A model generated the notes under the pieces. The model ran no database searches, was not told the origin of the DNA, and was given only the letters and a program-made list of their open reading frames with translations. A stretch of 64,000 nucleotides of DNA, taken from assembly GCF_038443385.1 (NCBI RefSeq), contig NZ_CP151726.1:558001-622000 (forward strand), given 5' to 3'. How positions within the stretch are numbered: position 1 is the first letter of the stretch; the number at the start of each line of letters is the position of its first letter. Source of the stretch: Stieleria varia (lineage in GTDB: Bacteria > Planctomycetota > Planctomycetia > Pirellulales > Pirellulaceae). Of this stretch, positions 45,264 through 54,274 are shown piece after piece. Made by a program: the position numbers and the translations under genes.

Positions 45264-46604
45264 ATGCAAACAAAAACAACTATCAATCAAGGCGGTTCTA
45301 CGCCTGTGTCCAGTTCGACACCATCTCCCGCGTCGGAGGAGCCCACATCGGTGGATTGCACCTCCAACGTCGCCTCGAAAGCTTCGACGGCGGCTCCAAA
45401 AGGGAATTCCGAGTCTTTGGATTTCTCGGTTCGACAAGCCGGTTTATCGACGCGATGCGTCCACGCGGGCGAACGGCGGCAGAAAGCCGAAGGCTCCATC
45501 ACCGCCCCAGTCTTCAACGCGTCCACGTACACGTTCGAATCGACTGAAGACCTATTGCGGTATGTCAAAGGCGAAGAGCAGCGGGAGGAATACGGACGCT
45601 ACGGCAATCCGAACGAACGAAGTGTCGAAGCCAAAATCGCGGCACTAGAAAAAGCCGAAGACGCAATCGTTTACGGCAGCGGGATGGCGGCCATCGTCGG
45701 ACTGCTGATGACCAAACTCAGCGCCGGCGACGAAATCGTTTTCTTCGATCAATGTTACCACCGCAGTCGCGAGTTCTGCGCAAAACACTTGGCCCGATTC
45801 GGCGTCATCACCCATCAAGTCACCACGGGTGATTTCGATGCGATGGAAGCCGCCATCAACGACAAGACCAAGATGCTGGTCAGCGAGTCGCCAACGAATC
45901 CTCACTTGACGGTCATCGACTTAGAAAAGTTTGCTGCCGTTGGTAAAGCCAACGAAGTCGAAACATTGATCGATGCCACGCTGGCAACGCCCTACAACCT
46001 TAGCCCGCTGGAGTACGGCATCGACTACGTGCTGCACTCTGCGACAAAGTACCTGGGCGGACATAACGACTTGATCGCCGGTATCATTTGCGGTCGCAAA
46101 GAGTCACTCGATCCGATCCGCTCGATGCGAGGCATCCTGGGAAACATCAGCGCGCCAAACAATCTCTACTTGCTCGAACGTGGCCTAAAAACGTTTTCGT
46201 TGAGAATGCAACGACACAACGAAAACGGACAGCGTGTCGCCGAGTTCCTGGAATCACATCCTCGCGTGGGACGTGTTTTCTACCCCGGCCTGCCCAGCCA
46301 TCCGACCCACGACATTGCCGCGGCGCAGATGAAGGGTTTTGGTGGGCTGATCACCTTTGAAATCCAAGACGCTGATTGGCAGGAAACGGCTCGCATCGTC
46401 GACGCAGCGCAGATTCCTCGAATCGCAGCCAGCTTGGGTGGCGTGGAGTCGCTGATCGAACAGCCCTTGGTCATGAGCTACTATCACTGCACGCCAGAGG
46501 ATCGGAAACGATTCGGCATCAGCGACAACATGATCCGGATGTCGTGCGGCATCGAGGACGCGGATGACTTGATCGTCGATCTGGAACAAGCGTTGACGGC
46601 ATGA
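45264..46604 (+). CDS. Cystathionine gamma-synthase-like PLP enzyme with N-terminal extension
   Basis: 446 residues. A ~55-residue Ser/Thr/Pro-rich extension precedes the conserved fold (TRCVHAGERR, APVFNASTYTFES, YGRYGNPNERSVEAKIAALE). PLP lysine is Lys262 in HSATKYLGGHND; VSESPTNPHLTVIDLEK matches plant-type cystathionine gamma-synthases. The end GVESLIEQPLVMSYY and MSCGIEDADDLIVDL is typical. It would join cysteine and an activated homoserine to make cystathionine, though lyase activity cannot be excluded. The next gene overlaps it by 4 nt (ATGA). Confidence 0.85.
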   Translation: MQTKTTINQGGSTPVSSSTPSPASEEPTSVDCTSNVASKASTAAPKGNSESLDFSVRQAGLSTRCVHAGERRQKAEGSITAPVFNASTYTFESTEDLLRYVKGEEQREEYGRYGNPNERSVEAKIAALEKAEDAIVYGSGMAAIVGLLMTKLSAGDEIVFFDQCYHRSREFCAKHLARFGVITHQVTTGDFDAMEAAINDKTKMLVSESPTNPHLTVIDLEKFAAVGKANEVETLIDATLATPYNLSPLEYGIDYVLHSATKYLGGHNDLIAGIICGRKESLDPIRSMRGILGNISAPNNLYLLERGLKTFSLRMQRHNENGQRVAEFLESHPRVGRVFYPGLPSHPTHDIAAAQMKGFGGLITFEIQDADWQETARIVDAAQIPRIAASLGGVESLIEQPLVMSYYHCTPEDRKRFGISDNMIRMSCGIEDADDLIVDLEQALTA

Positions 46605-47788
46605 GTGAGTCGTCGTCATCCAAAGAAACTTGCCCAGCACAGGACTCGTTTCGCACGCGTGCCATCCATGTCGGCAACGAGCTCGACCCGGCAACCGGCG
46701 CGGTAGTTCCGCCGATTCACCTTGCCAGCACCTTTCGTCAGCCGGGGGCCGGAGTCTGGGGTGAGTTTGATTACTCACGCAGCGGCAACCCCACTCGGAC
46801 GAACTTGCAGAAAACGCTGGCGTCCCTGGAGGGCGGTTGCGGGGCTTTAGCTTTTTCGTCGGGGATGGCCGCCATCCACTGCGTCACCATGCTGCTCAGT
46901 AGTGGCGATCACGTCGTGGCCGGTTGTGACTTGTACGGAGGTGCCTATCGACTGCTGCACAAAATCTGTAACCGCAGCGGAATCGGCGTGACGCTTGTCG
47001 ATATGACCGATGTCGATCAAGTCCAGGCGGCCATCAACGACAACACCAAACTGATTTGGGCCGAGACGATCGGAAACCCCCGACTGTCGATTCCAGATCT
47101 CTCGGCGCTGACCGCGATCGCTCGCCCTAAAAAAATCCTGACGGGCGTGGACAACACCTTCGGAACCCCCGCCTTGTGCCGTCCCCTGGAACAGGGCATG
47201 GACATCGTCATGCATTCGGCGACGAAGTACCTTGGAGGTCACAGCGACTGCTTGGGTGGAACGCTCGCGGTTGCCGATCCGAAGCTTTTTGACGAACTGT
47301 ATTACGTCCAGAACGCGACCGGAGCCGTCTTGGATCCGCTGAGTTGCTTTCTCGTCAGTCGCGGACTCAAAACGTTGGACTTGAGGGTCCGTGCTCAGTC
47401 CGAGACGGCGCTGCAGTTGGCGCTGTGGCTACAGGATCATCCGCAAGTCAAATCGGTGTTGTACCCTGGCCTGCCATCACACCCGCAACATGATCGCGCT
47501 GGCAAAACCTTGCAGGGCGGTTTCGGCGCAATGCTTACCTTTGAGCTCGACGGCACGCTGCAACAAACCGCCCGTGTATGCGAGTCGACCCGGTTGTTCC
47601 ATCTTGCCGTCAGCCTCGGAGCGGTCGAGTCGCTGATCGAACAACCCGCAACCATGTCTCACGCCAGCTACGACGCAGCCGACCGCGTCAAATTTGGAAT
47701 CACCGACGGCCTGATCCGCCTCTCAGTAGGTCTGGAATCATTCGAAGACCTTCGCGACGACCTGGCCAACGCCATCCGCTCAGCGTAG
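46601..47788 (+). CDS. Cystathionine gamma-lyase / gamma-synthase family PLP enzyme
   Basis: 395 residues, full length. It carries PIHLASTFRQPG, FDYSRSGNPTRTNLQ (phosphate-binding Tyr and Arg), GGCGALAFSSGMAAIH, Lys209 in HSATKYLGGHSD and GAVESLIEQPATMSHAS. This set is common to gamma-lyases and gamma-synthases. With a synthase-like gene directly upstream, a cystathionine-cleaving role (to cysteine) is the likely complement. The two genes share an ATGA overlap, so they are co-translated. Confidence 0.85.
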   Translation: MSESSSSKETCPAQDSFRTRAIHVGNELDPATGAVVPPIHLASTFRQPGAGVWGEFDYSRSGNPTRTNLQKTLASLEGGCGALAFSSGMAAIHCVTMLLSSGDHVVAGCDLYGGAYRLLHKICNRSGIGVTLVDMTDVDQVQAAINDNTKLIWAETIGNPRLSIPDLSALTAIARPKKILTGVDNTFGTPALCRPLEQGMDIVMHSATKYLGGHSDCLGGTLAVADPKLFDELYYVQNATGAVLDPLSCFLVSRGLKTLDLRVRAQSETALQLALWLQDHPQVKSVLYPGLPSHPQHDRAGKTLQGGFGAMLTFELDGTLQQTARVCESTRLFHLAVSLGAVESLIEQPATMSHASYDAADRVKFGITDGLIRLSVGLESFEDLRDDLANAIRSA

Positions 47789-47929
47789 TGGTCGCTGGAA
47801 CAGACACCAACCGGCCTTGTGCCGGTGGTGAATTGACTGACCGGCTACCACGTAGAAACCTCTCTCCGAGACACTGGCTCCAACGAACGCAGTCGCAGAG
47901 AACTCTTGAGCGTGGAACCTCAAACACAG

Positions 47930-48367
47930 CTACCGGTTGTTGGCGAACCAAACCGCGTAATCGTTGAGTAATTGATAATTCTTTGACTTTTTGTCCACGG
48001 CCTCAATTTCCGAAAGGCCAAGGTGGAACTCCTTGCCGTCTGCCTTGCGCCGGACGCGTCCCGCCACATCTTCGTCATGACACATCATCCATTCCGAATA
48101 GACACCTCTTTCGATTGCCAAGAGTTCAAAGATGTCCTCGAAGGATGGCCGATTCTTGCGTAGTCTTTCATGTTCTTCTGGATCACCGGGGCCAATCACA
48201 TAGTATTCCTCCCAGCGGAAGTCTTCAATTCCAGTGACGTCGAACGGGAGTTGCAGTGTACGTTCGAGGTGATCGCAAAACTTGTCACGGCAATCGTCAA
48301 ATGTTGTTTCAGCGTCGTCACCGACGATATCGCTAATGCGAGTATCTTGCTCATCGTGGTTTGTCAT
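47930..48367 (-). CDS. Hypothetical acidic protein, ~145 residues
   Basis: 145 residues from the ATG ending at 48367 (MTNHDEQD); an upstream ATG at 48457 adds a basic unlikely segment. The protein is acidic at its start and has LPFDVTGIEDFRWEEYYVIGPGDPEEHERL, then RPSFEDIFELLAIE and GKEFHLGLSEIEAVDKKS. It resembles proteins loosely labelled calcium-binding in databases, from memory only. No signal peptide or catalytic motif is seen. Confidence 0.65.
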   Translation of the reverse strand: MTNHDEQDTRISDIVGDDAETTFDDCRDKFCDHLERTLQLPFDVTGIEDFRWEEYYVIGPGDPEEHERLRKNRPSFEDIFELLAIERGVYSEWMMCHDEDVAGRVRRKADGKEFHLGLSEIEAVDKKSKNYQLLNDYAVWFANNR

Positions 48368-48483
48368 GAGTTCGACTCTTGTCCGTTGTGAACGAGGATT
48401 AAAATTCTTGCCGCGGTAACGGCAATGATCACGTGGCCGTCGCGAGCTTTCAACCACATCAAGAAACGTAACTCGGCGACTCA

Positions 48484-48576
48484 GGTGTATCGTCTGGTTT
48501 CGAGGCTTTGCAAGTCGGCTTGCAGATCGGCTTCGTAGTCGTCGACCGTGATGCCATCCACTGCCGGTGCCTTGTC
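48484..48576 (-). pseudogene. Remnant of a group II intron-type reverse transcriptase
   Basis: On the minus strand, 31 codons between stops read DKAPAVDGITVDDYEADLQ... followed by ADLQSLETRRYT. This matches the conserved RT-0/RT-1 start of group II intron maturases (KAPGVDG-T...YE..L..L...L....Y). It is bounded by TAG and TGA, and no further RT domains are seen on either side, so it is a degraded fragment. The rest of the 356-bp gap 48368-48723 shows nothing clear. Confidence 0.5.
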
Positions 48577-48723
48577 CTACTTGAGTCGTGATTGTGTTTC
48601 ATGTTCGAATCAAGAACCTTTGGGTCTCACTGGTTGCCTTTAGGATGCACACAAGCTTGTGCAGATTTCAATGGTGCGCGGATTCGTCGACGCCTGCGGT
48701 TTGGCGTTAAACGAGACTGCAGT

Positions 48724-49179
48724 TTAGTCGGGGTGGACGAATCCCAGGTGCAGTTCGAAGTGCCGGCACTGGAGTTGGTCGTGTTGCTGGCGGCTCATCG
48801 ATCCAAAGAAAGGATGGGTTGGCAGCGGTGACATGTTTTGGAAAACGCGGGCGGCACTGCGCAAATGATCCATGGCTTGATCGGTGGGGACGTCTTCCGT
48901 AGGCCAAAAGATGGATTGTGCATTGACGGGTAGCTTGAATCCCGGTCTGGCTTTTTTCAAGACGAATGGTCGCACCAGCCTCGCGAACATCCGCATCGCC
49001 AATGAGGAGGTGGGGCCCCGCCGTTGTCCGCTGACGATGTCGAGGGTTCGGGCAAGGTGCTCGATGATCTGACCGAAGGTATAGTTGCCCGTGGTCCGAA
49101 CTTTCCCTCTCGACAAAGACTCCGCTTCCTCGAATGCTTCGTCGAACGTTTCGAACCGAAGTGATCTCATTTCGGGCAT
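48724..49179 (-). CDS. DUF1569 (DinB-like) family protein
   Basis: 151 residues. The start RSLRFETFDEAFEEAESLSRGKVRTTGNYTFGQIIEHLART matches DUF1569, with the family's W(N/T)xGQxxxHLA-like helix and the later HPFFGSMSRQQHDQLQCRHFELHLGFV. DUF1569 belongs to the DinB/YfiT four-helix superfamily, which holds metal-dependent thiol-linked enzymes. Substrate unknown. No signal peptide. Confidence 0.82.
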   Translation of the reverse strand: MPEMRSLRFETFDEAFEEAESLSRGKVRTTGNYTFGQIIEHLARTLDIVSGQRRGPTSSLAMRMFARLVRPFVLKKARPGFKLPVNAQSIFWPTEDVPTDQAMDHLRSAARVFQNMSPLPTHPFFGSMSRQQHDQLQCRHFELHLGFVHPD

Positions 49180-49236
49180 CGTCTGTTTCCGATGGAGAGT
49201 GATGGAGGTTATACGCGGACGAACAATAGGTAGGAC

Positions 49237-50082
49237 TCAAACGCAACGGTTGGTGAGTGTGCCGATTCCTTGAACGATCACACTGCAAACATCGCCGGGT
49301 TTGAGGAACAGCGGCGGATTACGAGCGGCACCGACGCCCGGTGGCGTTCCTGTGAAGATCAAGTCGCCCGGGGATAACGTGACGACTTTGGAAACGTGCT
49401 CGATGATGGCGGGGATGTCAAAGATCAGTTGCGCCGTCGTGCTGTCTTGGACGATCTCGCCGTTGAGCACCATTTGAACACGCAAGTCGTTGGGATCTGG
49501 GACTTCAGTTTGCGTGACGATGCAGGGACCGATGGGTGCGAAGGTGTCAAAGGTCTTGCCCAGCAACCACTGACCGCCGGGACGACCCTTTTGCCAATCT
49601 CGCGCCGAGACATCGTGGCCGCAGGTGTATCCGAACACGTGTTCCATCGCCCGCTCCGCGGGGATGAGCTTGCCCGATTTGCCAATCACCACGACCAGTT
49701 CGGCTTCATAGTCCACTTCCCGAGACACCGATGGCAGCTCGATCGAGTCGCCATGACCGATGATCGTCGATGGAAATTTACTGAACACGACGGGTTCATC
49801 CGGAATCGCGGCCCCCGTTTCGATGGCATGATCGCGATAGTTCAGTCCAATGCAAATGACTTTGCCGGGTGAATCTACCGGTGGCAGCAAGTTGTCGCCA
49901 GCAGAAACCCATTGGTCGGGTGTCGGATCGGGCAAGCCATCCCACCAGGACATGGGCAGGGAAAACAGTTCCGCCGCATCGGGCACTTCGTCCAACAACT
50001 GCGACAACAAACACACTTGCCCGTCTCGATACAGGGCAAATTCAGACTGGCCAGCGGGAGCGGAAATTCGACAAATCGCCAT
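49237..50082 (-). CDS. Fumarylacetoacetate hydrolase family protein
   Basis: 281 residues. The conserved C-terminal FAH domain begins [18 protein letters not shown], then [10 protein letters not shown], and the metal ligands [13 protein letters not shown] and [10 protein letters not shown] follow. [17 protein letters not shown] and [16 protein letters not shown] complete the pattern. Members are 2-keto acid hydratases/hydrolases or acylpyruvases. No pathway neighbours are present, so substrate is open. Confidence 0.92.
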   Translation of the reverse strand: MAICRISAPAGQSEFALYRDGQVCLLSQLLDEVPDAAELFSLPMSWWDGLPDPTPDQWVSAGDNLLPPVDSPGKVICIGLNYRDHAIETGAAIPDEPVVFSKFPSTIIGHGDSIELPSVSREVDYEAELVVVIGKSGKLIPAERAMEHVFGYTCGHDVSARDWQKGRPGGQWLLGKTFDTFAPIGPCIVTQTEVPDPNDLRVQMVLNGEIVQDSTTAQLIFDIPAIIEHVSKVVTLSPGDLIFTGTPPGVGAARNPPLFLKPGDVCSVIVQGIGTLTNRCV

Positions 50083-50272
50083 GGTTTTGTTCAGGAGGTC
50101 AAGGAAATCGGAGCGTTACGATCGGTTACGAGTAAACAAAGGAAGAAACCACGGTCGCTGTCCCTTGCGAGAGAAGATCATACAATCGATCGAGCCAGGG
50201 GGGAAATGACACAAACGGTCGTTGTTCCGCCTGTTTGATCAAACTCTTTCGCCTGAAACACGCATCGACTGG

Positions 50273-50938
50273 ATGTCCTTCATGACCGACTATTTGGACC
50301 GACTGCCGGAACCATTGAGAATCCTGGGAAACTCGGACGATGGTGAGATTCAGATCATCGCAACCGATCGTGGTCAGTCCGATGCGACGGACAGCAACCT
50401 CAAGACAGGAATTGTGTTCGAAGATCGCTGGTTGATGGTGGTGAGAGATCAAGTCCGGTTCCCGGATCAACACGAGGGGCACTATGTGCGAATCGTGGAA
50501 AAGGCACAGTTGAACAAGGTCGGGGGAACGGTGATCGTTCCGGTCGTGGACGGATGCATCGTGTTCGTGGAACTTTATCGTCATGCAACGCGACGATGGG
50601 AGTGGGAGCTGCCACGAGGGTACCAGGAGCCCGGTCTGACGCCCGAGCAAAATGCGATGAAGGAAACCCAAGAAGAGATTGGTGTGGCCGCCGTGTCGGT
50701 AAGTGAAATCGGCCGAGTCACACCCAACACGGGGCTACTTTCGAGCGAAGTGGTGGTGTTCGCCGCCATGCTGCCGTCCGGGTGCATTGAGCAGATGAGA
50801 GGCGAGCATCGTGAAGCCATCCGAAGCGTTTTAGCAGTGCCTTTTGAGGAAGTCGACAGATTCATCCAACAGAATGTCCGTTGCGGTTTTTCACTCAGCG
50901 CCATGTATTGGACTCGTGCCAGCGGGATCATGGATTAG
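50273..50938 (+). CDS. Nudix-fold hydrolase with altered Nudix box
   Basis: 221 residues from ATG 50273 (ATG 50282 also possible; a TTG start at 50222 is unlikely). The loop reads GYQEPGLTPEQNAMKETQEE, ending IGV. Compared with GX5EX7REUXEEXGU, the first Glu is Leu and the Arg is Lys, while the EExG metal ligands remain. ELPRGYQEPG and CIVFVELYRHATRRWEWE recall ADP-ribose pyrophosphatases. Activity is plausible but may be reduced or altered. Confidence 0.8.
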   Translation: MSFMTDYLDRLPEPLRILGNSDDGEIQIIATDRGQSDATDSNLKTGIVFEDRWLMVVRDQVRFPDQHEGHYVRIVEKAQLNKVGGTVIVPVVDGCIVFVELYRHATRRWEWELPRGYQEPGLTPEQNAMKETQEEIGVAAVSVSEIGRVTPNTGLLSSEVVVFAAMLPSGCIEQMRGEHREAIRSVLAVPFEEVDRFIQQNVRCGFSLSAMYWTRASGIMD

Positions 50939-51015
50939 GACAACGAGTGAACTTTCGAGCGAAGGTCTCACGCGTACCTTACAATCAGATTTGTCTATCA
51001 CCACAGGGAGCAGTT

Positions 51016-52401
51016 ATGAGTGTGGACTCTAAGAAGCAAACGCACTTGTCATGTCATTTGGAGTCGGCTGATTCGGTCCGAACTAATCCGGAGCGGCCCC
51101 ACTTTCAGCGACAGTTCAATCGATTGTTTGCCGAAGCGTTCACGCACTTGTTGTTCGGCGAGCAACTGCGATTTGGTCAAGTTCCACTCTTTGATTCTTT
51201 TGGATTGGTTCAGTTCCTTGCGGAGTTGCTGGACGCGAAACGTCAGTTTGAGCGTGAGCGTCTGGGACAGGAGACACATCTGAAAGATTTTCTGCCGTTG
51301 GTGATGACGCACTATCCAAAATCTGCAGCGGGGGTTCCCTTTGATGATCCAAAAACGGTTTTGCAGCGTTCATTGGCCGACGCGATCAGCAATGAGAAGT
51401 TTGTGAACTCGGCGATGCCGGGCATTGGAGCCGATTCCGTGCTGTCTGCTGGTTTGTCCGAGCATGTGTTCGAGAAAGGGATTCGATTCGATGCGATCGA
51501 TCAAGGTGTTTTGCGAGACCTGGAAGGCCTGCCACGGGATTTTGAGCATTTGCAACGGATGGAATCCATCGATCGTTATTTTCAAGCCAACCCGTGGACG
51601 GTGCTGCCCATCGATTGGAGCCGCAAAGTTGCTTTGGCCGATTGTGTCAGGGAAGCTCTGTCGCCTGACAACATTGTCAAGGGCCATGACGATATCGTCA
51701 CCGTGTACCAAGACCTCGTGAACAGGTCCGAATCCTTTTCCCGTAGCAATGTTTACGAGGAGATCGAAGGACAAATCGAGAATCCTGATCGACAAGCGGT
51801 GGCTAAAGAGCTTGCGGACTCACTGTACATGTGGGACCAAGCACGAATCGCTGGCGCGACCGCGGAAACCACGTCCTCCGGCGTGGAATCCGACGACCCC
51901 GAAGTCTGTCGCGCCGGGGAAGAAATCAGTGATTGGGCTGACCGATCAAAAGCCAAATGGAGCACTGAGGCGGGTGGTCTGATGTCGATCAGACCCGTGC
52001 TGCAGCGAGGGCCATTGAACAATCAAAACTCGCTCGATGATGCAGGCTACCGACAAGAACTGCTCCGAGCACTGGCGGACTTCATCGTCAGCGACGGTTT
52101 TCAACCGATGCTGTTCGACACGGTCGCACGACTGGGAACACGTGAAGGGGATATCCTGGAGCACTGGCAAGCAATGGTGACTCGAATCGAAAGTCATCCG
52201 ACATTGAGCGGGCTGATCCGGTTGACCATCAACAGCGATGGGATTGTCGTGATCCGATTCGGTCGTCATCGCCTGGGCGCCAAAGCACCTCATCTGAATG
52301 TGTCGCCGGAAACGACCGATCAGATTCGTGAATCAATGCGGGATCAAGAGGACGATCCCGAGCGAGTCGGCGCTAATCTTCCCATGGCCATGATCGGTTG
52401 A
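51016..52401 (+). CDS. Unknown mostly helical cytosolic protein
   Basis: 461 residues from ATG 51016, preceded by CAGGGAG; the frame begins at 50881 inside the Nudix gene. No signal peptide, TM or recognised motif. It is rich in helices (LFAEAFTHLLFGEQL, LVQFLAELLDAKRQFERERLGQ) with a Glu/Ala-rich middle and a more beta-like end (LIRLTINSDGIVVIRFGRHRLG). Its 3' end overlaps the opposite-strand DUF4062 gene by 58 bp. Function unknown. Confidence 0.72.
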   Translation: MSVDSKKQTHLSCHLESADSVRTNPERPHFQRQFNRLFAEAFTHLLFGEQLRFGQVPLFDSFGLVQFLAELLDAKRQFERERLGQETHLKDFLPLVMTHYPKSAAGVPFDDPKTVLQRSLADAISNEKFVNSAMPGIGADSVLSAGLSEHVFEKGIRFDAIDQGVLRDLEGLPRDFEHLQRMESIDRYFQANPWTVLPIDWSRKVALADCVREALSPDNIVKGHDDIVTVYQDLVNRSESFSRSNVYEEIEGQIENPDRQAVAKELADSLYMWDQARIAGATAETTSSGVESDDPEVCRAGEEISDWADRSKAKWSTEAGGLMSIRPVLQRGPLNNQNSLDDAGYRQELLRALADFIVSDGFQPMLFDTVARLGTREGDILEHWQAMVTRIESHPTLSGLIRLTINSDGIVVIRFGRHRLGAKAPHLNVSPETTDQIRESMRDQEDDPERVGANLPMAMIG

Positions 52402-54266
52402 AGGCCGTCGATCAATTCCTCTAGCACTCTTAGGAGTTGATCGGCGGTCTCTCTCCTCAGCGGCCTGGGGAACCGATAGACCCAAATGCACGCCTCGTTT
52501 TGTCGACGCGTTGACGACATCTGAATGCTTATTTCTTCGACGAAGACTAGGTACTGCCCGTCGGGCGACCAACCATAGCGCCCTTTGCCGTCAAACGGCC
52601 AGACTTTGTCCATCGCATCGTCGCCTGGAAGATGGATTCTGGGAAAGGAATCCAAGTTGCTTGAGCCCATGAAGACCAGTGGGATCGGAATCGTCCAGTC
52701 TCCTTCGGATCCGATATGAAGTGCTTCCTGGATTTCCGGTGTTTCATCATCACGCACGGCAAGGCTGGCTTTGACCGCCACCATTCGGTTCACCGACTCG
52801 ATGCAGACCTCCGTGACGGTGCCTTCGTAGACGGGCGTTCTACAGATCAGAAAGAGTTCCGATAGTCGAATCGTTTGGTAGCGATGAATGGCAAATCGTC
52901 GTCGTGACTTTGCAACACACACGACGGACTTTGGGTCCAGAGGCGACCACGACTGTGTCATCGGCAACGAATAGACTCCCTCGTCATTTGTCATGGACAA
53001 TGGAATGACGCTCAGCGGCAAAGCGGTGCAGGCAGGAGGCAACGATTCAGCGTCACAAGGTGTTGCATTCGGCTTGCTTGCGGAGAACTGAAAAAACTGT
53101 TCGCCCCGTCGTACGGTGAACCAAGGGGCTGTCACATCGCCGCCGACGTGATTGAGAACCGTGATCAGTTGATCAGGTCGCCAGTCGGGGTCCGCAAACG
53201 CGCGCTCGAATCCCACACAGGTTCGCAACACGTAGCCGCGATGAGGGGTATGCGTCAGAACAATGCGACCGTCGCACGAGGCACCAAGAAAACTCTCGTG
53301 CTCGCCATCAAACTCCACAACCTCCGTCGACGGAGGTTGTGCCAAATTGCCAGAGTATCGAAGCGTCTGGATGTGAGTGGTTGATACAGCGACAATCAGA
53401 TACGAGTGATCCGATGCCACTGCAAAAAGTCGTTGCACACCCTGGATCAGACTGGTGTAATCCGACCGGTCGGCCAAAGTGATCAAGTTGTGTGTCAAAC
53501 GTGGCCAGACCAGATCTCGATAGAAACTTCTGTAGGCATCGTCCGTCAGACGTGCCCTCAAGTTCAAGTCTTTGAGAACGATAACTCCACGTTGAACCGC
53601 CTCACGGGCAGAAACCTGTTGCCCGACGCCAAGCGAAATATCGCGTTGCTGCAGGGCAAATTCGACGGCCAGGGTGACCACATCGGTTTCAGCCGAATCG
53701 AGATCACACCAATCGATCAATTGCTCCGATGCTCTCAGGAACTCCAGGTACCGATCTTGCCGGCTTTCGGCTGCCACGGACAGCAGACGCTGTGCCTGAA
53801 TGATCTCGGGAAACCGTTGTGGGTTTGTGTTGGGGATAGGCAAACAGACCCTGGTACGTGTGTCTTCGGAGAAAACCGAGGCCGCGAGAAAGAATTCCAA
53901 CTGTGTGTACGTCATGCCAAGATTCAGTTCCCGCCAGGCATGCCACAAACCTCCCAGCAATGCGTCCGACTTTTGGTAACTGAGCGAGAGTCGCTCCTCT
54001 GCCAATCGCATGCACTCCAGTCGTTCCTGTGTCGAATGGGGATAGCCTGCATCATGCCCGACCAGACAAATCACCAAACTGCACTGCCGCACGTTCGCAA
54101 TCAGTTTGTCGACCAACGCGCCACTGGGCGTGCTAGCTTCGGTCAAATCCTCCTGAATGATCGGATCGATACTCAGATTGCGGAACCTGCGCAACAGCGT
54201 TGCCAACGATTGGCGACGATCTCGAAATTCAGACGAGACACCGGAGAGAAAGACATGGAGCGACAT
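52344..54266 (-). CDS. DUF4062 (TIR-like) N-terminal domain protein with beta-propeller-like C-terminal part
   Basis: 640 residues from the ATG ending at 54266, 8 nt after the methyltransferase gene. The start MSLHVFLSGVSSEFRDRRQS, the strand SLVICLVGHDAGYP and YTQLEFFLAASVF fit the DUF4062 domain, a TIR/STIR-like fold often at the head of signalling NTPases and effectors. No NTPase motif follows. Residues ~300-640 contain repeated strand patterns (SYLIVAVSTTHIQTLRY, WSPDGQYLVFVEE) suggesting a beta-propeller. It may sense something through the propeller and act through the TIR-like head; this is inference. Confidence 0.7.
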   Translation of the reverse strand: MSLHVFLSGVSSEFRDRRQSLATLLRRFRNLSIDPIIQEDLTEASTPSGALVDKLIANVRQCSLVICLVGHDAGYPHSTQERLECMRLAEERLSLSYQKSDALLGGLWHAWRELNLGMTYTQLEFFLAASVFSEDTRTRVCLPIPNTNPQRFPEIIQAQRLLSVAAESRQDRYLEFLRASEQLIDWCDLDSAETDVVTLAVEFALQQRDISLGVGQQVSAREAVQRGVIVLKDLNLRARLTDDAYRSFYRDLVWPRLTHNLITLADRSDYTSLIQGVQRLFAVASDHSYLIVAVSTTHIQTLRYSGNLAQPPSTEVVEFDGEHESFLGASCDGRIVLTHTPHRGYVLRTCVGFERAFADPDWRPDQLITVLNHVGGDVTAPWFTVRRGEQFFQFSASKPNATPCDAESLPPACTALPLSVIPLSMTNDEGVYSLPMTQSWSPLDPKSVVCVAKSRRRFAIHRYQTIRLSELFLICRTPVYEGTVTEVCIESVNRMVAVKASLAVRDDETPEIQEALHIGSEGDWTIPIPLVFMGSSNLDSFPRIHLPGDDAMDKVWPFDGKGRYGWSPDGQYLVFVEEISIQMSSTRRQNEACIWVYRFPRPLRRETADQLLRVLEELIDGLQPIMAMGRLAPTRSGSSS

Positions 54267-54274
54267 GGAAATTC

